This document shows, piece by piece, positions 22,557 to 34,029 of a stretch of 64,000 bases of DNA. Source of the DNA: Platycnemis pennipes (Eukaryota > Arthropoda > Insecta > Odonata > Platycnemididae); NCBI GenBank assembly GCA_933228895.1, contig OW121853.1:74694645-74758644 (forward strand). Direction: 5' to 3'. The notes beneath the pieces are model-generated. The model searched no databases, was not told the origin of the DNA, and worked only from the letters and a program-made list of their open reading frames with translations. A program made the position numbers and the translations under genes. Each line of letters opens with the position of its first letter. Positions within the stretch are counted from its first letter, which is position 1.

Positions 22557-23554
22557 CCCCGGGACGCTAAACGTTTTATGTGGTCATATTTAGTATTTTT
22601 TTACTTGAGTGATCGTGAACACGCCACCCTCGCTTGCAAGTGAGCGGTAAACGGAGGATGACGTACGATAGAATATTTTCAGAGATCGTACCGTATCGAA
22701 TGTCGCGAACTCTAGTCAGCATCATAAATACCCGTGAAGATCAATCCTTGGCAGAAATTTGTGGAAAATATCGTGGAACACAAGTTTTTATTTTGCTCGA
22801 ATACACGAAGAGATACCCGCTCCATCTATTGTGTGCCCAGTCTCTCAGTCCTTAGGTCTGACGAGGCAAAACAAGTTAAAGACGATGGAGAGTAAGCGCC
22901 GACCAGCCCCTCCGAGCTCAGAATTCAATTTTCGGGGGCTAGCAGTTAGTTTGCAGTTGAGGGGATTTTTACAGATTGTTTCCTTGTTGGCATATCAGCA
23001 GTATAGTTATTTAGCCTGGGAGTCTGAAAAACGGAGCAAGAAAGTAGAGTAATTCACCCCGTAATTGAAATTTCGACCGTGGAAAAGTTTGAAGTTCTCT
23101 CGTGAGGAAAGGTAATCTTTTTCTTTTTTGCAGTTATTCACATAGTGGAACTTCTACCTTTCTCTTACGACTAGAAAACCACACGCTGCAGTTTTCTCTT
23201 CATAGCACTTTTCTTCAAGACTTTCGAATTCCTACGTACCTAATGACATGACCTACTTACCACTCCTAATTAACTAAATCATGAAACGTATCTTACTAAG
23301 GAGAAGTAATTAGGTACGTCGTTAGGTACATAATTCAGCAAAGGTCTTATAGACATGTACTTAGAACGGGAAACTAGAGAAAATATAGATGAAAGTAGAA
23401 TGCACCCAAAAAGATTGAGGATTGAGAAGCATAAGGGACCACGAAGCAAGATGGAAAATTCTACCTTTTATAGAATCCAGTTTGAGGAATTTATTATAAT
23501 TTTTATTGGCGGCGGCTACTGGCGAATCATTGGGACCTTAAAAAAATAGTACCA
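22557..23554. other. No recognisable gene
   Basis: Frames of 73 and 97 codons overlap at 22634-23052 with no known motif. An imperfect inverted pair around TACGTACCTAATGAC (23234) and GTCGTTAGGTAC (23317) is present. Confidence 0.4.
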
Positions 23555-23735
23555 TTTGGCTCGTATTTTTAGATGCTCCAACGGCTTGGGTTATATTACA
23601 CCTTCTAACCTACTTACTTAATTAAAAGACAAACACAACATCCATGCCCGAGGTAGGATTCGAACCCGCGAGTTTTTAGTTGTGAGGCCAGCGCGTTACC
23701 GACCTGAATACCACGACCTGTTTGATCTCTTCCAC
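23555..23735 (-). mobile_element. tRNA-derived SINE, family S1 (best copy)
   Basis: Minus strand: GGTCGTGGTATTCAGGTCGG (A-box region), TAACGCGCTGGCCTC, CGCGGGTTCGAATCC (B box), then the body CATGGATGTTGTGTTTGTC, AGTAGGTTAGAAGGTG and AACCCAAGCCGTTGGAGC. This copy serves as the reference for the S1 pieces at 965, 40005, 43165 and 51005. Confidence 0.75.
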
Positions 23736-23811
23736 TTTACCTTATATATGTCGTATTTTCTGTTGCATAAAGATACTTTCATTTTGCATCTCTTCTGAAA
23801 TTTACTTTATC

Positions 23812-24530
23812 CATCTACATCTACACGATACCCTGCAAGCCACCGCGAGGGTGTGTGGCAGGGGGTGAAGATCACCAAGCATGCACTACTAACATGCAAA
23901 CAAGTAACTAAAGTGTCTCATGCAACTAGATTGTTAGTATCAATAGTATTTAAGGGATTAATGCATGCATTAATGCATGCATACATTACAGACTACTCTA
24001 AAATATTTCCCCTACCTATCCCTTTACTATGCTGCCTATTCTGTTCTCTTATAGTACGGGGGAAAAATGCCATATTGAATCTATCGGTACGACAATCTAT
24101 CTCTCTAATCTTATTTGTCTGGTCGAATCTAGCATAATACGCTGGTTTTTTTATTATGTGCCTAACATCTTCAGTAAAGCTATCCGATTGAAATTTCTCT
24201 AATAGATTTAATCTGTACTTTAACCTACGCTCTGATAATGATTCCCACCCTAATTCTTTTATTAATTCTGAATCACTACTCAACCTATCGTAACACCTTT
24301 TAACGAGCCTAGCTGCTCTACGCTGCACACTGTCTAGTTCTCTGATCAAACCTAATTCATTAGGATCCCATACACTGGCTGAATACTCAAGGTGGGGCCT
24401 AACTAGTGAAAAGTAACAGCGCTCTTTTGTCTTCTCATCACATTTCCCTAGTAGTTTCCCTATCCATGATCCTCTGATGCATAGAATTGATTTAATCAGA
24501 AGACTACATTGATATTTACATCAGCTGCTG
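23812..24530 (-). mobile_element. CR1-like LINE, 5'-truncated, C-terminal frame intact
   Basis: An uninterrupted minus-strand frame runs from 24520 to a stop at 23993 (175 codons). It reads ILCIRGSWIGKLLGKC, LVRPHLEYSASVWDPNELG, LDSVQRRAARLVKRCYDRL, ELGWESLSERRLKYRLNLL and ends KGIGRGNILE. These are the thumb and C-terminal motifs of CR1/Jockey-type LINE reverse transcriptases. The catalytic palm motifs are missing. The 3' UTR, hairpin and (GATGTA) tail follow to 23812. It is a retrocopy remnant, not a host gene. Confidence 0.85.
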
Positions 24531-24647
24531 GCTTACTGTTGGGAATATACAAGCGAGGAGATGGAAAGGATCTTGCTCTTTAAGCCCTTGCCAAATCTCT
24601 TTAAGTGTCGGATATTTCTCACCATCACTTAAAAGAAATTTTGCGAT

Positions 24648-24691
24648 GGGCAAGTGATGTCATATTTAACGGAATATGACATCACTTGCCC
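24648..24691. repeat. Perfect 19-bp-arm hairpin
   Basis: GGGCAAGTGATGTCATATT and its exact complement AATATGACATCACTTGCCC are separated by TAACGG. It contains TGATGTCA-like sites on each arm. No element boundary is evident. Confidence 0.7.
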
Positions 24692-24832
24692 GGTCTGGAT
24701 TCAGCCTAAGTAGGTATTTGCTCTTTCGTATTACTCTCCATAAGTCGTACTTTCCCTACTTTCTCCCAATCTCTAGGCCCCCGTTGTTCTTCATCCTTAT
24801 CCCCTTATTATTATTGGGATAACAATGTACGT

Positions 24833-25060
24833 GAAATGCTGGGTCAAGCTAATCGTAAATTGGAATTCATAAAAAAAAGTACTTGGTATATGTGACGATC
24901 ATGTACGAGAAATCAGCTACTTTTCCCTTGTTAGACCTCATTTGGAATACGCTGCCAGTATATGGGATCCATATGAGATAGGCCTAAATAATGAACTTGA
25001 ACGTGTGCAACGAAGATTGGCGATATTTGTAAAGGGACAGTACGACGTAGTTAGACAGCG
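24833..25060 (+). mobile_element. CR1-like LINE internal fragment
   Basis: Readable with two frames: LGQANRKLEFIKK, then VREISYFSLVRPHLEYAAS and ELERVQRRLAIFVKGQYD. It matches the minus-strand copy at 28330-28520 more closely than the one at 24 kb, indicating a second subfamily. Both ends are truncated. Confidence 0.75.
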
Positions 25061-25497
25061 ACACTATTGTCTATCTTTTGTGTCAATCGTCGATACATTT
25101 TTCTGGGCGTATAATAAATACATAATCAACTTTGTACTCATATTTCTTTTACAACTAATAAAGGTTTCACGAATAAAAATAAGAAATAACTTTTTTACGG
25201 ACGGTCTCTGACCTTCCTTGCTGAAATCGTCATCCATTTGCTTAAATATATGTCTATTATATTTATCGACAACTCCCCGGGAAAAAGAAAGTGCATAATA
25301 CTACGTATAAATCCGAAGTGTCTTTATCCTGCCCTATCGATAGAAATTGGAAATATAGTACACAATGATGAAAATCAATTGGCTATGTTGGACGAGTATT
25401 CAACTAATTACAAGTGTAGAAAAGATACGTGGATTGGAAAAGACATAATTAAAAAAATGTAACTTTGTATCACAAGTTATTTGTATACTACACGAAT
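25061..25497. other. No recognisable feature
   Basis: AT-rich, with frames of up to 89 codons that begin inside the LINE fragment and lose similarity at once. Confidence 0.4.
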
Positions 25498-25645
25498 ATT
25501 GGATCACTATGATGTTGAAATCAATGTTGAGATGACTACTGAAGAGAATGTTTCAGGAACTGAACTTCTGGTTCCCATTATGTATTTTCAGATGTCGCAC
25601 TAACGGTATTAAATGCTTAGTAACGTACACGTTCTACTTGAAAGG
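25498..25645 (+). repeat. Direct repeat, copy 1
   Basis: AATGTTGAGATGACTACTGA, GGAACTGAACTTCTGGTTCC and TGTCGCACTAACGG recur at 26010-26165 in the same orientation about 512 bp downstream, with roughly 85-90% identity by eye. No element ends were found. Confidence 0.6.
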
Positions 25646-26009
25646 TTACAGTGTACCTCGGTATAACTCACTCAACCACAATAACATTATTTCATGACAC
25701 TTTTTCACTTTATTCACTAAAATGGAACTTTTTGGTGGTGCATGTTCACTCTAGTGTCTAGTGAGCGGTCACTTGCACTACTCATGGTGAAAACGTTCTA
25801 ATAAATAGGAGATTGAGGACGCCTTGCATTCCTGACAAAGAATTGAAGGGAAACTAATAAAAAATATCTTTACTCCCAAAAAATACGCTGGTGGAATATT
25901 TGATTGAAGAAAAACTTTGTTCACACTCCGGAAAACGCCAGTCAGTCAGAAAACAGAGTAGGTAACAATATGGCAACTCAGCGGCGTGACTTCACTGCCA
26001 AGATGTAAT

Positions 26010-26165
26010 GCACAGACCAATATGATGATGAATGCAATGTTGAGATGACCACTGAAGATACTGTCACAGGAACTGAACTGCTGGTTCCCACTATGTATTT
26101 ACAGGTGTCGCACTGACGGTAGTTAAGGCTTACCAATGTACACGGTCTGCTTGAAATTTTGAACT
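26010..26165 (+). repeat. Direct repeat, copy 2
   Basis: Second copy of the unit at 25498, with AATGTTGAGATGACCACTGA and GGAACTGAACTGCTGGTTCC. The sequence between the copies is unique in the window. Confidence 0.6.
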
Positions 26166-27085
26166 TTGACGTAATTCTACCCTGTTTGAACAGAAAAACG
26201 TATCCTGCGATCCACTTCGAGGGCAGTTCACCCCCTGACACTACGAGGTGAGGGGAGAATCATCACGGAGCAAAAGAAATACTGTTACTGGTCAACTCCA
26301 ACCACGGATTAAGGAGGTTGATCCGAAAAGTGAAAGTCATGTCATTTTTTTTATAATTTCAGCACTTATAGAACTAAAGTTCCTCTATCTAATAAAGTAA
26401 AGATAATTACACCAACCCGTACTCCTTTTTCCACAAATTGCATTTGAAATTACATACGATTAACGGCGAGAATGGCCGTCACATGGGAATATAACGTTTA
26501 AAAATACCATAGTGTCATGTCATTTTATAAAAAAACTGATATTTTATGCGGCATTTCACAAGAAATAAAATGACACGAAAAAAAAGGCATCAACCCACCG
26601 TATTTTTCGCTAAATCCACCAATTTCTGCGCTAATAGCAGACGAAATGCGTTAGTTGTCTTCAAGTGGCGCTGCGGTCTCTCTAGCCAAAATGTATGGCG
26701 TATGAATAATATCATTACTAATGAGATATTAAAGCATATTTCAGCAAAATATTATAACATAATGTTTGATAGTAATATTCTGGTGTTATAAATTAGTAAA
26801 TTCATTGAGTACATGAATTTATTTCTTTAAAGTAAATGCTGAATTGACTCCATAGTCGAGCTGATTAAAACTATCATAAAAAAGAAATCCTTCGATTTTA
26901 CATCGTATTTCTTGTGATACTCATGACTTTCAATAGCTTAGGTAATTTTCTTTGTGAAGTAAGGATCACTTAGCAGGCATATACTCGTACTTAAATTAAT
27001 AAGATTCCTCAGACAACTTGACTCAAGCAGTCGCGAGCCAACCTCCTCAATATACACTCCAACCGATAATAATAAAAGAGGAAAC
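26166..27085. other. No recognisable gene; AT-rich
   Basis: A short inverted pair TGTCATTTTAT (26517) / ATAAAATGACA (26564) is present. No frame longer than 87 codons and no motif is seen. Confidence 0.4.
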
Positions 27086-27095
27086 AATGTCTCTG

Positions 27096-27319
27096 ACAGA
27101 AAAAACTTGAGCGTTGTGTTTTTCACACACTTTATTGAGCTACTAAACCCTACCGGTTTCGGTGTCATTATAAAGGGTACTCAAGGATAATGACACGAGA
27201 GTGTCGAAACCGGTAGGGTATAGTAACTCAATAAAGTTTGTGGAAAATAATACATCGTTCAAGTTTTTTTGGTCACTTTTTCACAAGTATCGCCTGATTC
27301 GATTCAATTTATTTAAAAA
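27096..27319. repeat. Fold-back (F5), probable ~10-bp duplication
   Basis: Arms of about 70 bp: ACTTTATTGAGCTACTAAACC then CTACCGGTTTCGGTGTCATT, against AATGACACGAGAGTGTCGAA then ACCGGTAGGG and CAATAAAGT. Possible duplication AATGTCTCTG (27086-27095) / AATGCCTCTG (27320-27329), one mismatch. The loop side carries GTGTCGAAACCGGTA, with a degraded CTGANGA position (GGATAAT). Confidence 0.65.
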
Positions 27320-27339
27320 AATGCCTCTGTTGTGAGCTC

Positions 27340-27834
27340 GCCTCGAGGCAATCCACTTTCCATTCTTAAAAGGGCGTAAAACCGCGTGATCGACGACGAA
27401 GGTGCGAAAGCAACTGACGATCGACTCACTCGACTGAGTTGGTCCCGTGGTCCGTTCCTCCTGTCCGAGATGAGGAAGCATGTCGCGGTCTGGATGTTCG
27501 GAATGGGACGGGTGGTCATGCGTTGTCGACGAAGGCCAACTGCTGCAGTTGCTTCCTCTTATGCATCCATCCGCGTGTGCACTCTCTCTCTGGCTTCAGC
27601 TTCCTGCCCTCTACTTTCCACGTGGCGTTCCCCACCCCCTCCACAATCCCTTTCCCCTCCAGAATCGCTCCTGTTACGTACTAAACGCGTCACCCCGTCG
27701 CTATGAAGGTTGCGAAGGTTATGTGCTACCTACTCTCCTTCTCTCCCTATAGTTTCCCCCCTTTCCAACCCCACTCTCTATGTCTCTTGTCCATGGGCAC
27801 GCGATAGTTCAGAGTTGGAAGTGTTTCAAGTACT
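27340..27834. other. GC/CpG-richer patch with overlapping frames, no known product
   Basis: Frames of 106, 90 and 81 codons overlap between 27386 and 27752 in all three plus frames, plus two minus frames. Stop-poor GC-rich composition explains this. No domain is recognisable. It could be a 5' region or exon of an unseen gene, but nothing supports a boundary. Confidence 0.3.
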
Positions 27835-27836
27835 TC

Positions 27837-28525
27837 ATCTACATCTACATTATACCCTGCAAGCCACCATAAAAGTGTGTGGCAGGGGGTGATTTCTCAC
27901 CAAACATACACTACATAAGATGCATAAAAAAGGATTAGTATTAATATACTAGTCAGAACTTCACTATTTAAAAAAGATAAAATTGCAAAGCAAACATGCA
28001 AAAACATGCTGTTAGTTGGGTTAGCTTTACGTCCTCATACCAACATGCAGCTACCTATGCTACTTTTGCCTTTGCTACTCTCGCATTGGACATATTTACC
28101 GTTATTCCTATCCCTAATTGTACGAGGAAAAAGGACATTTTGAATCGGCAATCAATTTCTCTAATTTTGTGTTCATGGTCCAGTCTACAATAGTAAGTTG
28201 GGGTCCGCAAAATATTTTTAACATCATCACTGAAAATATGGTCTTGGATTTTGTTTAAGAGATTAAATCTAAATTTCAACCTGCGATCTGACAATGATTC
28301 CTAATTTAATTCATTTAATAGACTGGTTACACTAATAAGGTTATCGTGCCGTCCCTTTACAAATCTTGCCGATATTCGCTGCACACGTTCAAATTCATTA
28401 TTTAGACCGATTTCGTAGGGATCCCATACACTGGCAGCCCTATTCCAAATGAGGTCTTACAAGGGAAAAGTAGCTGATTTCTCGTACATGATCGTCACAT
28501 TTACCCAATACTCTTTTGATGAATC
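27837..28525 (-). mobile_element. CR1-like LINE, subfamily B, frameshifted
   Basis: Minus strand: LVRPHLE-like start near 28460, FERVQRISARFVKG, SDRRLKFRFNLLNKIQD and IREIDCRFKMSFFLVQLG. The 3' UTR and a variant hairpin with an ATAAAAG loop (CCCTGCAAGCCACCATAAAA) follow to a CTACAT tail. The variant loop is shared with 63070, so at least two subfamilies exist. Indels break the frame. Confidence 0.8.
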
Positions 28526-29334
28526 CCAGTGTACGATAAACTGTTATTCAGGGAACTGTTATGGAAAGCAAACTACGTTCTCAGCTCAACTTCTTACACC
28601 GAATTGGCTAAGGTATTACGGGAATACAGGAACGCGCGATACAGCCTGTATCTCGCGAAAGGAGTCCGGACTTTAGACAGAACTTGCGGAGAACGAGTCT
28701 TGGAGATGTGCTTTTCTTTGGAGATGAAAGTTGCTCGGGTATACGGGTCATTGCACGCTTTTGGGAAGGCATGCAGTGAACTGTGAACTGAGCGATACAG
28801 TTTGTGGAATCCTTATCCTCCTCATCGGGAAAGCGGTAATATGGTTAGTGATTTGTCACAGAAATTGGCGAATCCGGTCACTCCAACCGACTTCAGGTGC
28901 AAGCGAACTATATGTGCATGAGAAACTTGCTGTGCTCCGTTTATTGGCAAAGATACGGAAAATTATCGGTTACCAATAGTCAGAGTACGAGGTTTTGAGT
29001 AGCGATAACTGCTGTGATTTGAGATAATGTGAAATTTACGTTGGGGGAATACATTTGGAACGTTTTTGGCAGTGTCGTGAAGAGATTTATGAAAGGTATT
29101 GTTGGAAAGTGTTGAAGCGGAAAAGTATAAGAAACATTTTATCCCTCAGTGGCAACACCTCACCTAAATTAAGTGACATTAAATGTCGACCAAAATATTA
29201 TGTGCACTCAAGTTTGAAGGGTGTTTATGAAGTAATCAAAATATGCACATAAAATTTAATTGCATCATATTTTATATCGTTTAATCCTACGTTTAGTTTC
29301 GTGCATACATTTAAAATTTTAAAATTATATTTTT
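28526..29334. other. No recognisable gene
   Basis: Frames of 75-85 codons at 28449-28979 continue out of the LINE remnant and have no independent motif. Confidence 0.4.
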
Positions 29335-29978
29335 CATCATCATTGGTCAACAATCCTAGGATTGGTTTGACGCAGCTTTCCACTCGATTCTTCTATCGGC
29401 CAACCTTTTCATTGTGACGTAATTTTTCTCTTTTACATCCTTCACAACCTGTTCCATGTATCTCATACGAGGCCTGCCTTTTCCAATCTTCCCGTTCACT
29501 TTTCCGTCGACGATAGTCTTCATCAGGACGTCGTGTCTCAAGATATGGCCGATTAAGTTGTCCCTTCTTCTTTTTAGAGTTTTCAGCAGACTTCTCTTTT
29601 CTCCTACTCTTCTTAGGACTTCCTCGTTACTTACTCGGTCGATCCATTTAATCTTAAGCATTCTTCTGTAGCACCACATTTCGAATGCTTCCACCCTTTT
29701 CTTCTCCGCTGCTCTCATCGTCCATACCTCACTGCCGTAAGGAAACATGCTCCAGATGTATGTTCTGATGAACTGTTTCCTTACTTCTACGCTTGTATTT
29801 CCGGCTGTAAGTAGATTCTTCTTTTGATAGAATGCCCTCTTAGCCTGGGCTATTCTACTATTTCTTTCTTGCTTCGTCCGTTGTTGGTTACTCTGCTTCC
29901 CAGGTAGCAGAACTCCTTCACCTCTTCAAGTTTTTGTTTTCCTATTTGACATTGGTTTTGGCCTCTTCTTTCTTATTA
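29335..29978 (-). mobile_element. RTE-like LINE, best-preserved C-terminal frame
   Basis: A 130-codon minus-strand frame (29356-29748) reads GSEVWTMRAAEKKRVEAFEM, WCYRRMLKIKWIDRVSNEEV, LRRVGEKRSLLKTLKRRRDN, LIGHILRHDVLMKTIVDGKV, ends ADRRIEWKAASNQS and stops. Upstream similarity to 29978 includes FCYLGSR- and RAFYQKKNLLTAG-like pieces in broken frames. The short 3' UTR ends with CATCATCAT on the plus strand. The RT palm is absent. The short trinucleotide tail suggests the RTE clade. Confidence 0.85.
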
Positions 29979-31227
29979 TTTTTTTCTTTCTTGTTGTATT
30001 TTTGTGTATTTTATAACAGTTCATACAGAAAAGTGACGGTTTTTGACGTGTCCAACAATTACGCCGACTTAAAAAGTGCATTTCTCAAAAAACTCGACAG
30101 CCGAAATCTGTAACATATGAAGAGAACTGCCTGATATTTTAGGTAACTGTTTGGAAAGGGTTTAATTAAATATTTGAATGAAAGTGACTTGATGAAATTA
30201 TTATAAAGCTAAGGTATAACAATTCGGCAAACAACAGGATACCTCCTCAGAATTCCAACAACTTATGTTTTAAAGGGTATGTATGAGGTGCGATATGTCC
30301 ACTGCCGTCGAAGCACCCCAAAAACACAAATCTATCTATCGACAGCCGATCTAATCAAAATTTTAACACAATATAAACAAGGATGTTTTATGCGTTTTAT
30401 ATTAATTTCAAAAATTCATCTGTCCAAGTAATTATCCTCCGTTTATCGCATCCGGTGAGCTGTAAAGATCTCACCTACTTCCAGGAAACTGCGGGTAGAT
30501 TTAGAGGAAGGCAAGGGGTTCGTCCCCCAAAACGGTATGTGGGGATTCGATGCATTTAACTTTCTTTCTGAATGTATAGAAGGATCCATTAACTTATGAG
30601 AGGAAGTTCTACTGGCGTACTCCTATATAAAGCAGCAGTGGGGTTCATCTCCCTCGCAACATTATCACATTCATTCACTGCATTAGCCGTGGCACAATTC
30701 GAAGTCATGCAAAGATGACGTGTATGAGGAAAAAGTCATTTCGCTGAATTACTTCCGCTGTGGTTTACGGAAGCGGATTTTACCCATAATGATGCAATAA
30801 AAAAATAGTCGTAGTCGCAGTGTCCTTCCTTATCCTTGCTTTAACCGTCGGATATTTCTTATCGAATATTCATGTTTCCTTTCGGACGAGTCATTCTGAT
30901 TTCGAGACGGGATAGCTACATGAAAATTAGAACAGCCCTGCATCTTCAGAGTACCTTGTGAACCATCTCGAGGGTTTTTGCGACCGGGGGTGAATATATT
31001 ACAATGTATCTATAGCTACGGATGTGCGAAAATCCTATTTCTTTATAGGAACTTGACAGTTAAGAATCCAGCACGCACGAACAAAAAAATCATAAGAGAA
31101 TTCGAAGGAATGCATTATTTACGCGTGTGTACTTGAGTGCATGCGTTAAGTTATTACTCTCATTGGGCAGAATTGTCGATCCAGTCATATATTAATTAGT
31201 ACTGGATCTGGATTTAGTCTTGTCGGG
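29979..31227. other. No recognisable gene; possible degraded CR1-like hairpin at ~30945-30995
   Basis: CAGAGTACCTTGTGAACCAT then CTCGAGGGTTTTTGCGACC and GGGGGTGAA resembles the 3' hairpin with many changes. The rest is unclassified. Confidence 0.35.
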
Positions 31228-31232
31228 CCTGG

Positions 31233-31543
31233 GGGGCTGTGTTTGAAACAGTCGAGATTATTTCGAATAGGTAACCAAGGAGTCACGTGGTATAAACAAG
31301 AATGGCTCGCAAATTTGATGTTTTTAAACCTCTGATTACAACCTCTTTCATTGTTTACAATTGTGTTTTATCTCATTTGTGGGATCTATAGTAGAGAGAG
31401 ATGAGAAAACCTCAAGTGAAAACAATTTTTGATAATGTAACGAGCGATTCAGAGAAATAAAATTTGCAAACCACTCGTGTTTGTACCACGTGACTCCTTG
31501 GTTACCTATTCGAGATAATTCCGAAGGTTTCAAACACAACCCC
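31233..31543. repeat. Palindromic element P2 with CCTGG duplication
   Basis: Left half GGGGCTGTGTTTGAAAC, GAATAGGTAACCAAGGAGTC, ACGTGGTATAAACA. The right half is its complement, ending TTTCAAACACAACCCCC. CCTGG lies directly on both sides (31228-31232 and 31544-31548) in direct orientation, which supports a 5-bp target duplication. Arms are about 150 bp with a GAGATGAGAAAACCTC-type centre, and each arm carries CACGTG. Confidence 0.8.
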
Positions 31544-31764
31544 CCTGGTTTCTGGTTAGGCTCTCCATGGCCGACGTTTCGAAGGGCAAGTTGCTCCTCT
31601 TTTTCAGGACGATTTGTTTCGCTATCTATACGGTTTTCAGTTGTTCAGGTGGTTCCTGATTGTTCCGTGAACGTTACCAATCTTCGTGCGCATTTTATAT
31701 TTTTAATGACCGCTGTCCAGATGTAGCTGACCGTGTGTCCAGAGTCTCGGTTAACCGAGTGACA

Positions 31765-31965
31765 CACGTAATGTGGTGCCACAGACGAATGACGAAGGTA
31801 AATCGGATAGACAGAGTAAATAGCGAGGACGTTCTCAGGAGAGCTGGAGAAAAGAAAGTGGGATGAAAATTTTAATGGTCAAAGTTTGACGGCCATATGT
31901 TGAGACGTGATCGCAGGATAAAGAAAGTCATCAGGGGAAAAGTGAACCTGACGAATGGAATAGAA
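31765..31965 (+). mobile_element. RTE-like LINE fragment, strongly diverged
   Basis: Reads VMWCHRRMTKVNRIDRVNSE then DVLRRAGEK, FDGHMLRRDRRIKKVIRGKV with frameshifts. No 3' end is preserved. Confidence 0.75.
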
Positions 31966-32099
31966 TAGAAATATTTTTCATTGTTCTGGGAATAATGTCC
32001 CTTTGAATAAAAAGAAAAAATGCCACCAATGGGCAATTAACGTAATACACATAAGGAAATGACCCAAACTGTGGTAAATTAAAAAATAGCAAAAAAATA

Positions 32100-32613
32100 T
32101 CTACATCTATCCACATCTACACGATACCCTGCAAGCCACCGCTAGGGTGTGGGCCAGGGGGTGAAGATCACCAAGCATGCACTACCGACATGCAAACAAG
32201 AAACTATAGGGTCTCATGCAACTAGATTGTTAGTACCTACATACTAATGAAGGGATTGGTTGTTAATACTTGGATCATGCACTACAGACTACTCTAAAAT
32301 ATTTCCCTTACCTATCCCTTTGCTATGCTGCCTTTTTATGTTTTCTTATAATACGGGGGAAAAATGCCATTTTGAATCTATCAGTACGACAATCTATCTT
32401 TCTATTCTTATCTATCTCGTCGAATCTAGCATAATACGCTGGTGTTTTTAATATGTGCCTAGCATCTTCAGTAAAGCTATTCGATTTAAATTTCTCTAAT
32501 AGTTTTAATCTGTACCTAAACCTACGCTTTGATAATGACTCCCACCCTAATTCTTGTATTAATACTGAAACACTACTCAACCTATCGTAATAACCTTGGG
32601 CAAAGTAATACAA
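32100..32613 (-). mobile_element. CR1-like LINE, 5'-truncated
   Basis: A minus-strand frame (32613-32323) reads QGYYDRLSSVSVLIQELGWE, SLSKRRFRYRLKLLEKFKSN and TEDARHILKTPAYYARFDE. The 3' UTR and the hairpin (with a GGGCCAGGGGG change) end at a CATCTACAT tail. Upstream, the similarity stops abruptly near 32600. Confidence 0.8.
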
Positions 32614-32714
32614 TTTTTATGATTAGACCAAAAGACATCTAATTATTATAATAACAAATAACAAAGAATAATCTTAATAACTTATAACCAATTTTCATAT
32701 TTACTCGGATGAAG

Positions 32715-33125
32715 AATCAGGAGCCCGAAGGAAACACATTGGCATCCATGCTTCTTTTGAAGTTTAGGATATTCCTAGTTGATTTGAAATTATTTGGTAA
32801 GGCGTTCCATAGTTAACAGGTCGAAATGCAGAATGATTTTTAAAATCTTGCTGTTTGACATTTAGACATGTGAAATTGTTTTAGTAACGCGGGTTGATCT
32901 CTTGGTCGTTTGTGCATTAAAAACCAGGTTTTCATATAAATGTGAAGGAGTTTTGGAGTTCAGTATGAATAAATATAGTAAGGCCTTTTGTGACTTCCGT
33001 AGCTGCTCCAGTTTTAGCCAATTCAGCTTTATGTAGTGGGGAGTGACATGATCGTCGAAACGGATGTTAAAAGATGATCCCCAAACAAGAATTTTGAGGT
33101 CTTTGTTATGCAAAATGAAGGCCCC
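32715..33125 (-). mobile_element. LINE C-terminal fragment of a third type
   Basis: A minus frame contains HVTPHYIKLNWLKLEQLR, then SQKALLYLFILNSKTPSHLY, and further down FRPVNYGTPYQIISNQLG-like sequence. This pattern (DHxTPxxxxLxWLxxxQLR...TPxYL...RxxxYWNxLP) is the far C-terminus of another non-LTR retrotransposon lineage, distinct from the two main families here. Only about 130 codons remain, with at least one frameshift. Confidence 0.6.
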
Positions 33126-33129
33126 ATAG

Positions 33130-33262
33130 TAGATACATGAAGAAAATCGTGAAGGATGTTACAGAGATGAAGTGTGTACATAAAAAAGTTGGCTAATTGA
33201 AGTACCGAAGGATATCTGTGCTAAACCTTCCTTAGGATTGATGACTTGTGGTGATGATCATA
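33130..33262 (+). mobile_element. RTE-like LINE 3' end, diverged
   Basis: RYMKKIVKDVTEMK followed by the decayed ADRR..W segment and CTTAGGATTGATGACTTGTG then GTGATGATCAT, the family's terminal stretch. Confidence 0.55.
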
Positions 33263-34029
33263 ATCACTCGTCGCAAACGTGATCATAACGAATTTTGGGT
33301 AATGGAGTTCCTCGCCATTACGATGCATTATCTTAACCCGGTCAACTTTCACAGTGGTTCCCTGAGGGCGTCCTTTCTCTTATTGGATAAATGAGGGAAA
33401 TATACCGACGGCTCGAGACCTTTCCATACGAGTCGACCCGAATGCAAATCGCATCCTCACTACCGTATTTGATGCATGGCTGCAGTGAAAGTCACGGTAA
33501 AAAAAACTCTTGTAAGAGGAATTCGGACGGCATCCCATTCACGATCTCGACTTAGTAATGAAATCTCCCTTTTTGGCATATTAAATGCCCTTTACGGCGG
33601 AGTTGCATACTAATCACATTAATCCCTTCATTGCTAAGACGTGTTTCCGCTGTCGTGGAAGGGTCGAACTACACTGGAAGATTCCTATGCCTACTTCCTT
33701 TTTTGGAAGTGCTTAAGGATGAAGGTTTAAAGTGATATTCAGGGCACTAGGGGAATAAATGAGTGAAGGAGAGAATAATACAATGATTTGTGGATCTGAT
33801 GTATTTGTACTGGAATTATATTTGATGGTACAATGTATGCAATTGCGTATAGCCGAATGTTGTTATTGGTGGAGGTGTCAAAAGTTGATTCAATTTTCGC
33901 CTGAAAAAATAGGTGATTAGCTGTTTGAAGTTAGATATTTTAGGAGCGGAGGTAACTTTACGTAAGTGAGAAATCTGGCGTCAGATTTAGCTTAATCTTT
34001 TATCAAAAGTTGCTAGGGGATTGGAGATT
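33263..34029. other. No recognisable feature
   Basis: No repeat, RNA or coding signal that I can support. Confidence 0.45.

Noticed and set aside
23645..23735. Possible functional tRNA gene on the minus strand
   Set aside because: The same head with the same downstream body recurs at several sites, which is the pattern of a SINE.
29356..29748. 130-codon frame as a host gene
   Set aside because: It is the C-terminus of the RTE-like LINE, seen in many truncated copies with the same 3' end.
31228..31548. Palindromes P1-P6 as terminal inverted repeats of one long element spanning between copies
   Set aside because: Each palindrome is complete in itself with its own flanks. The DNA between copies is unrelated.
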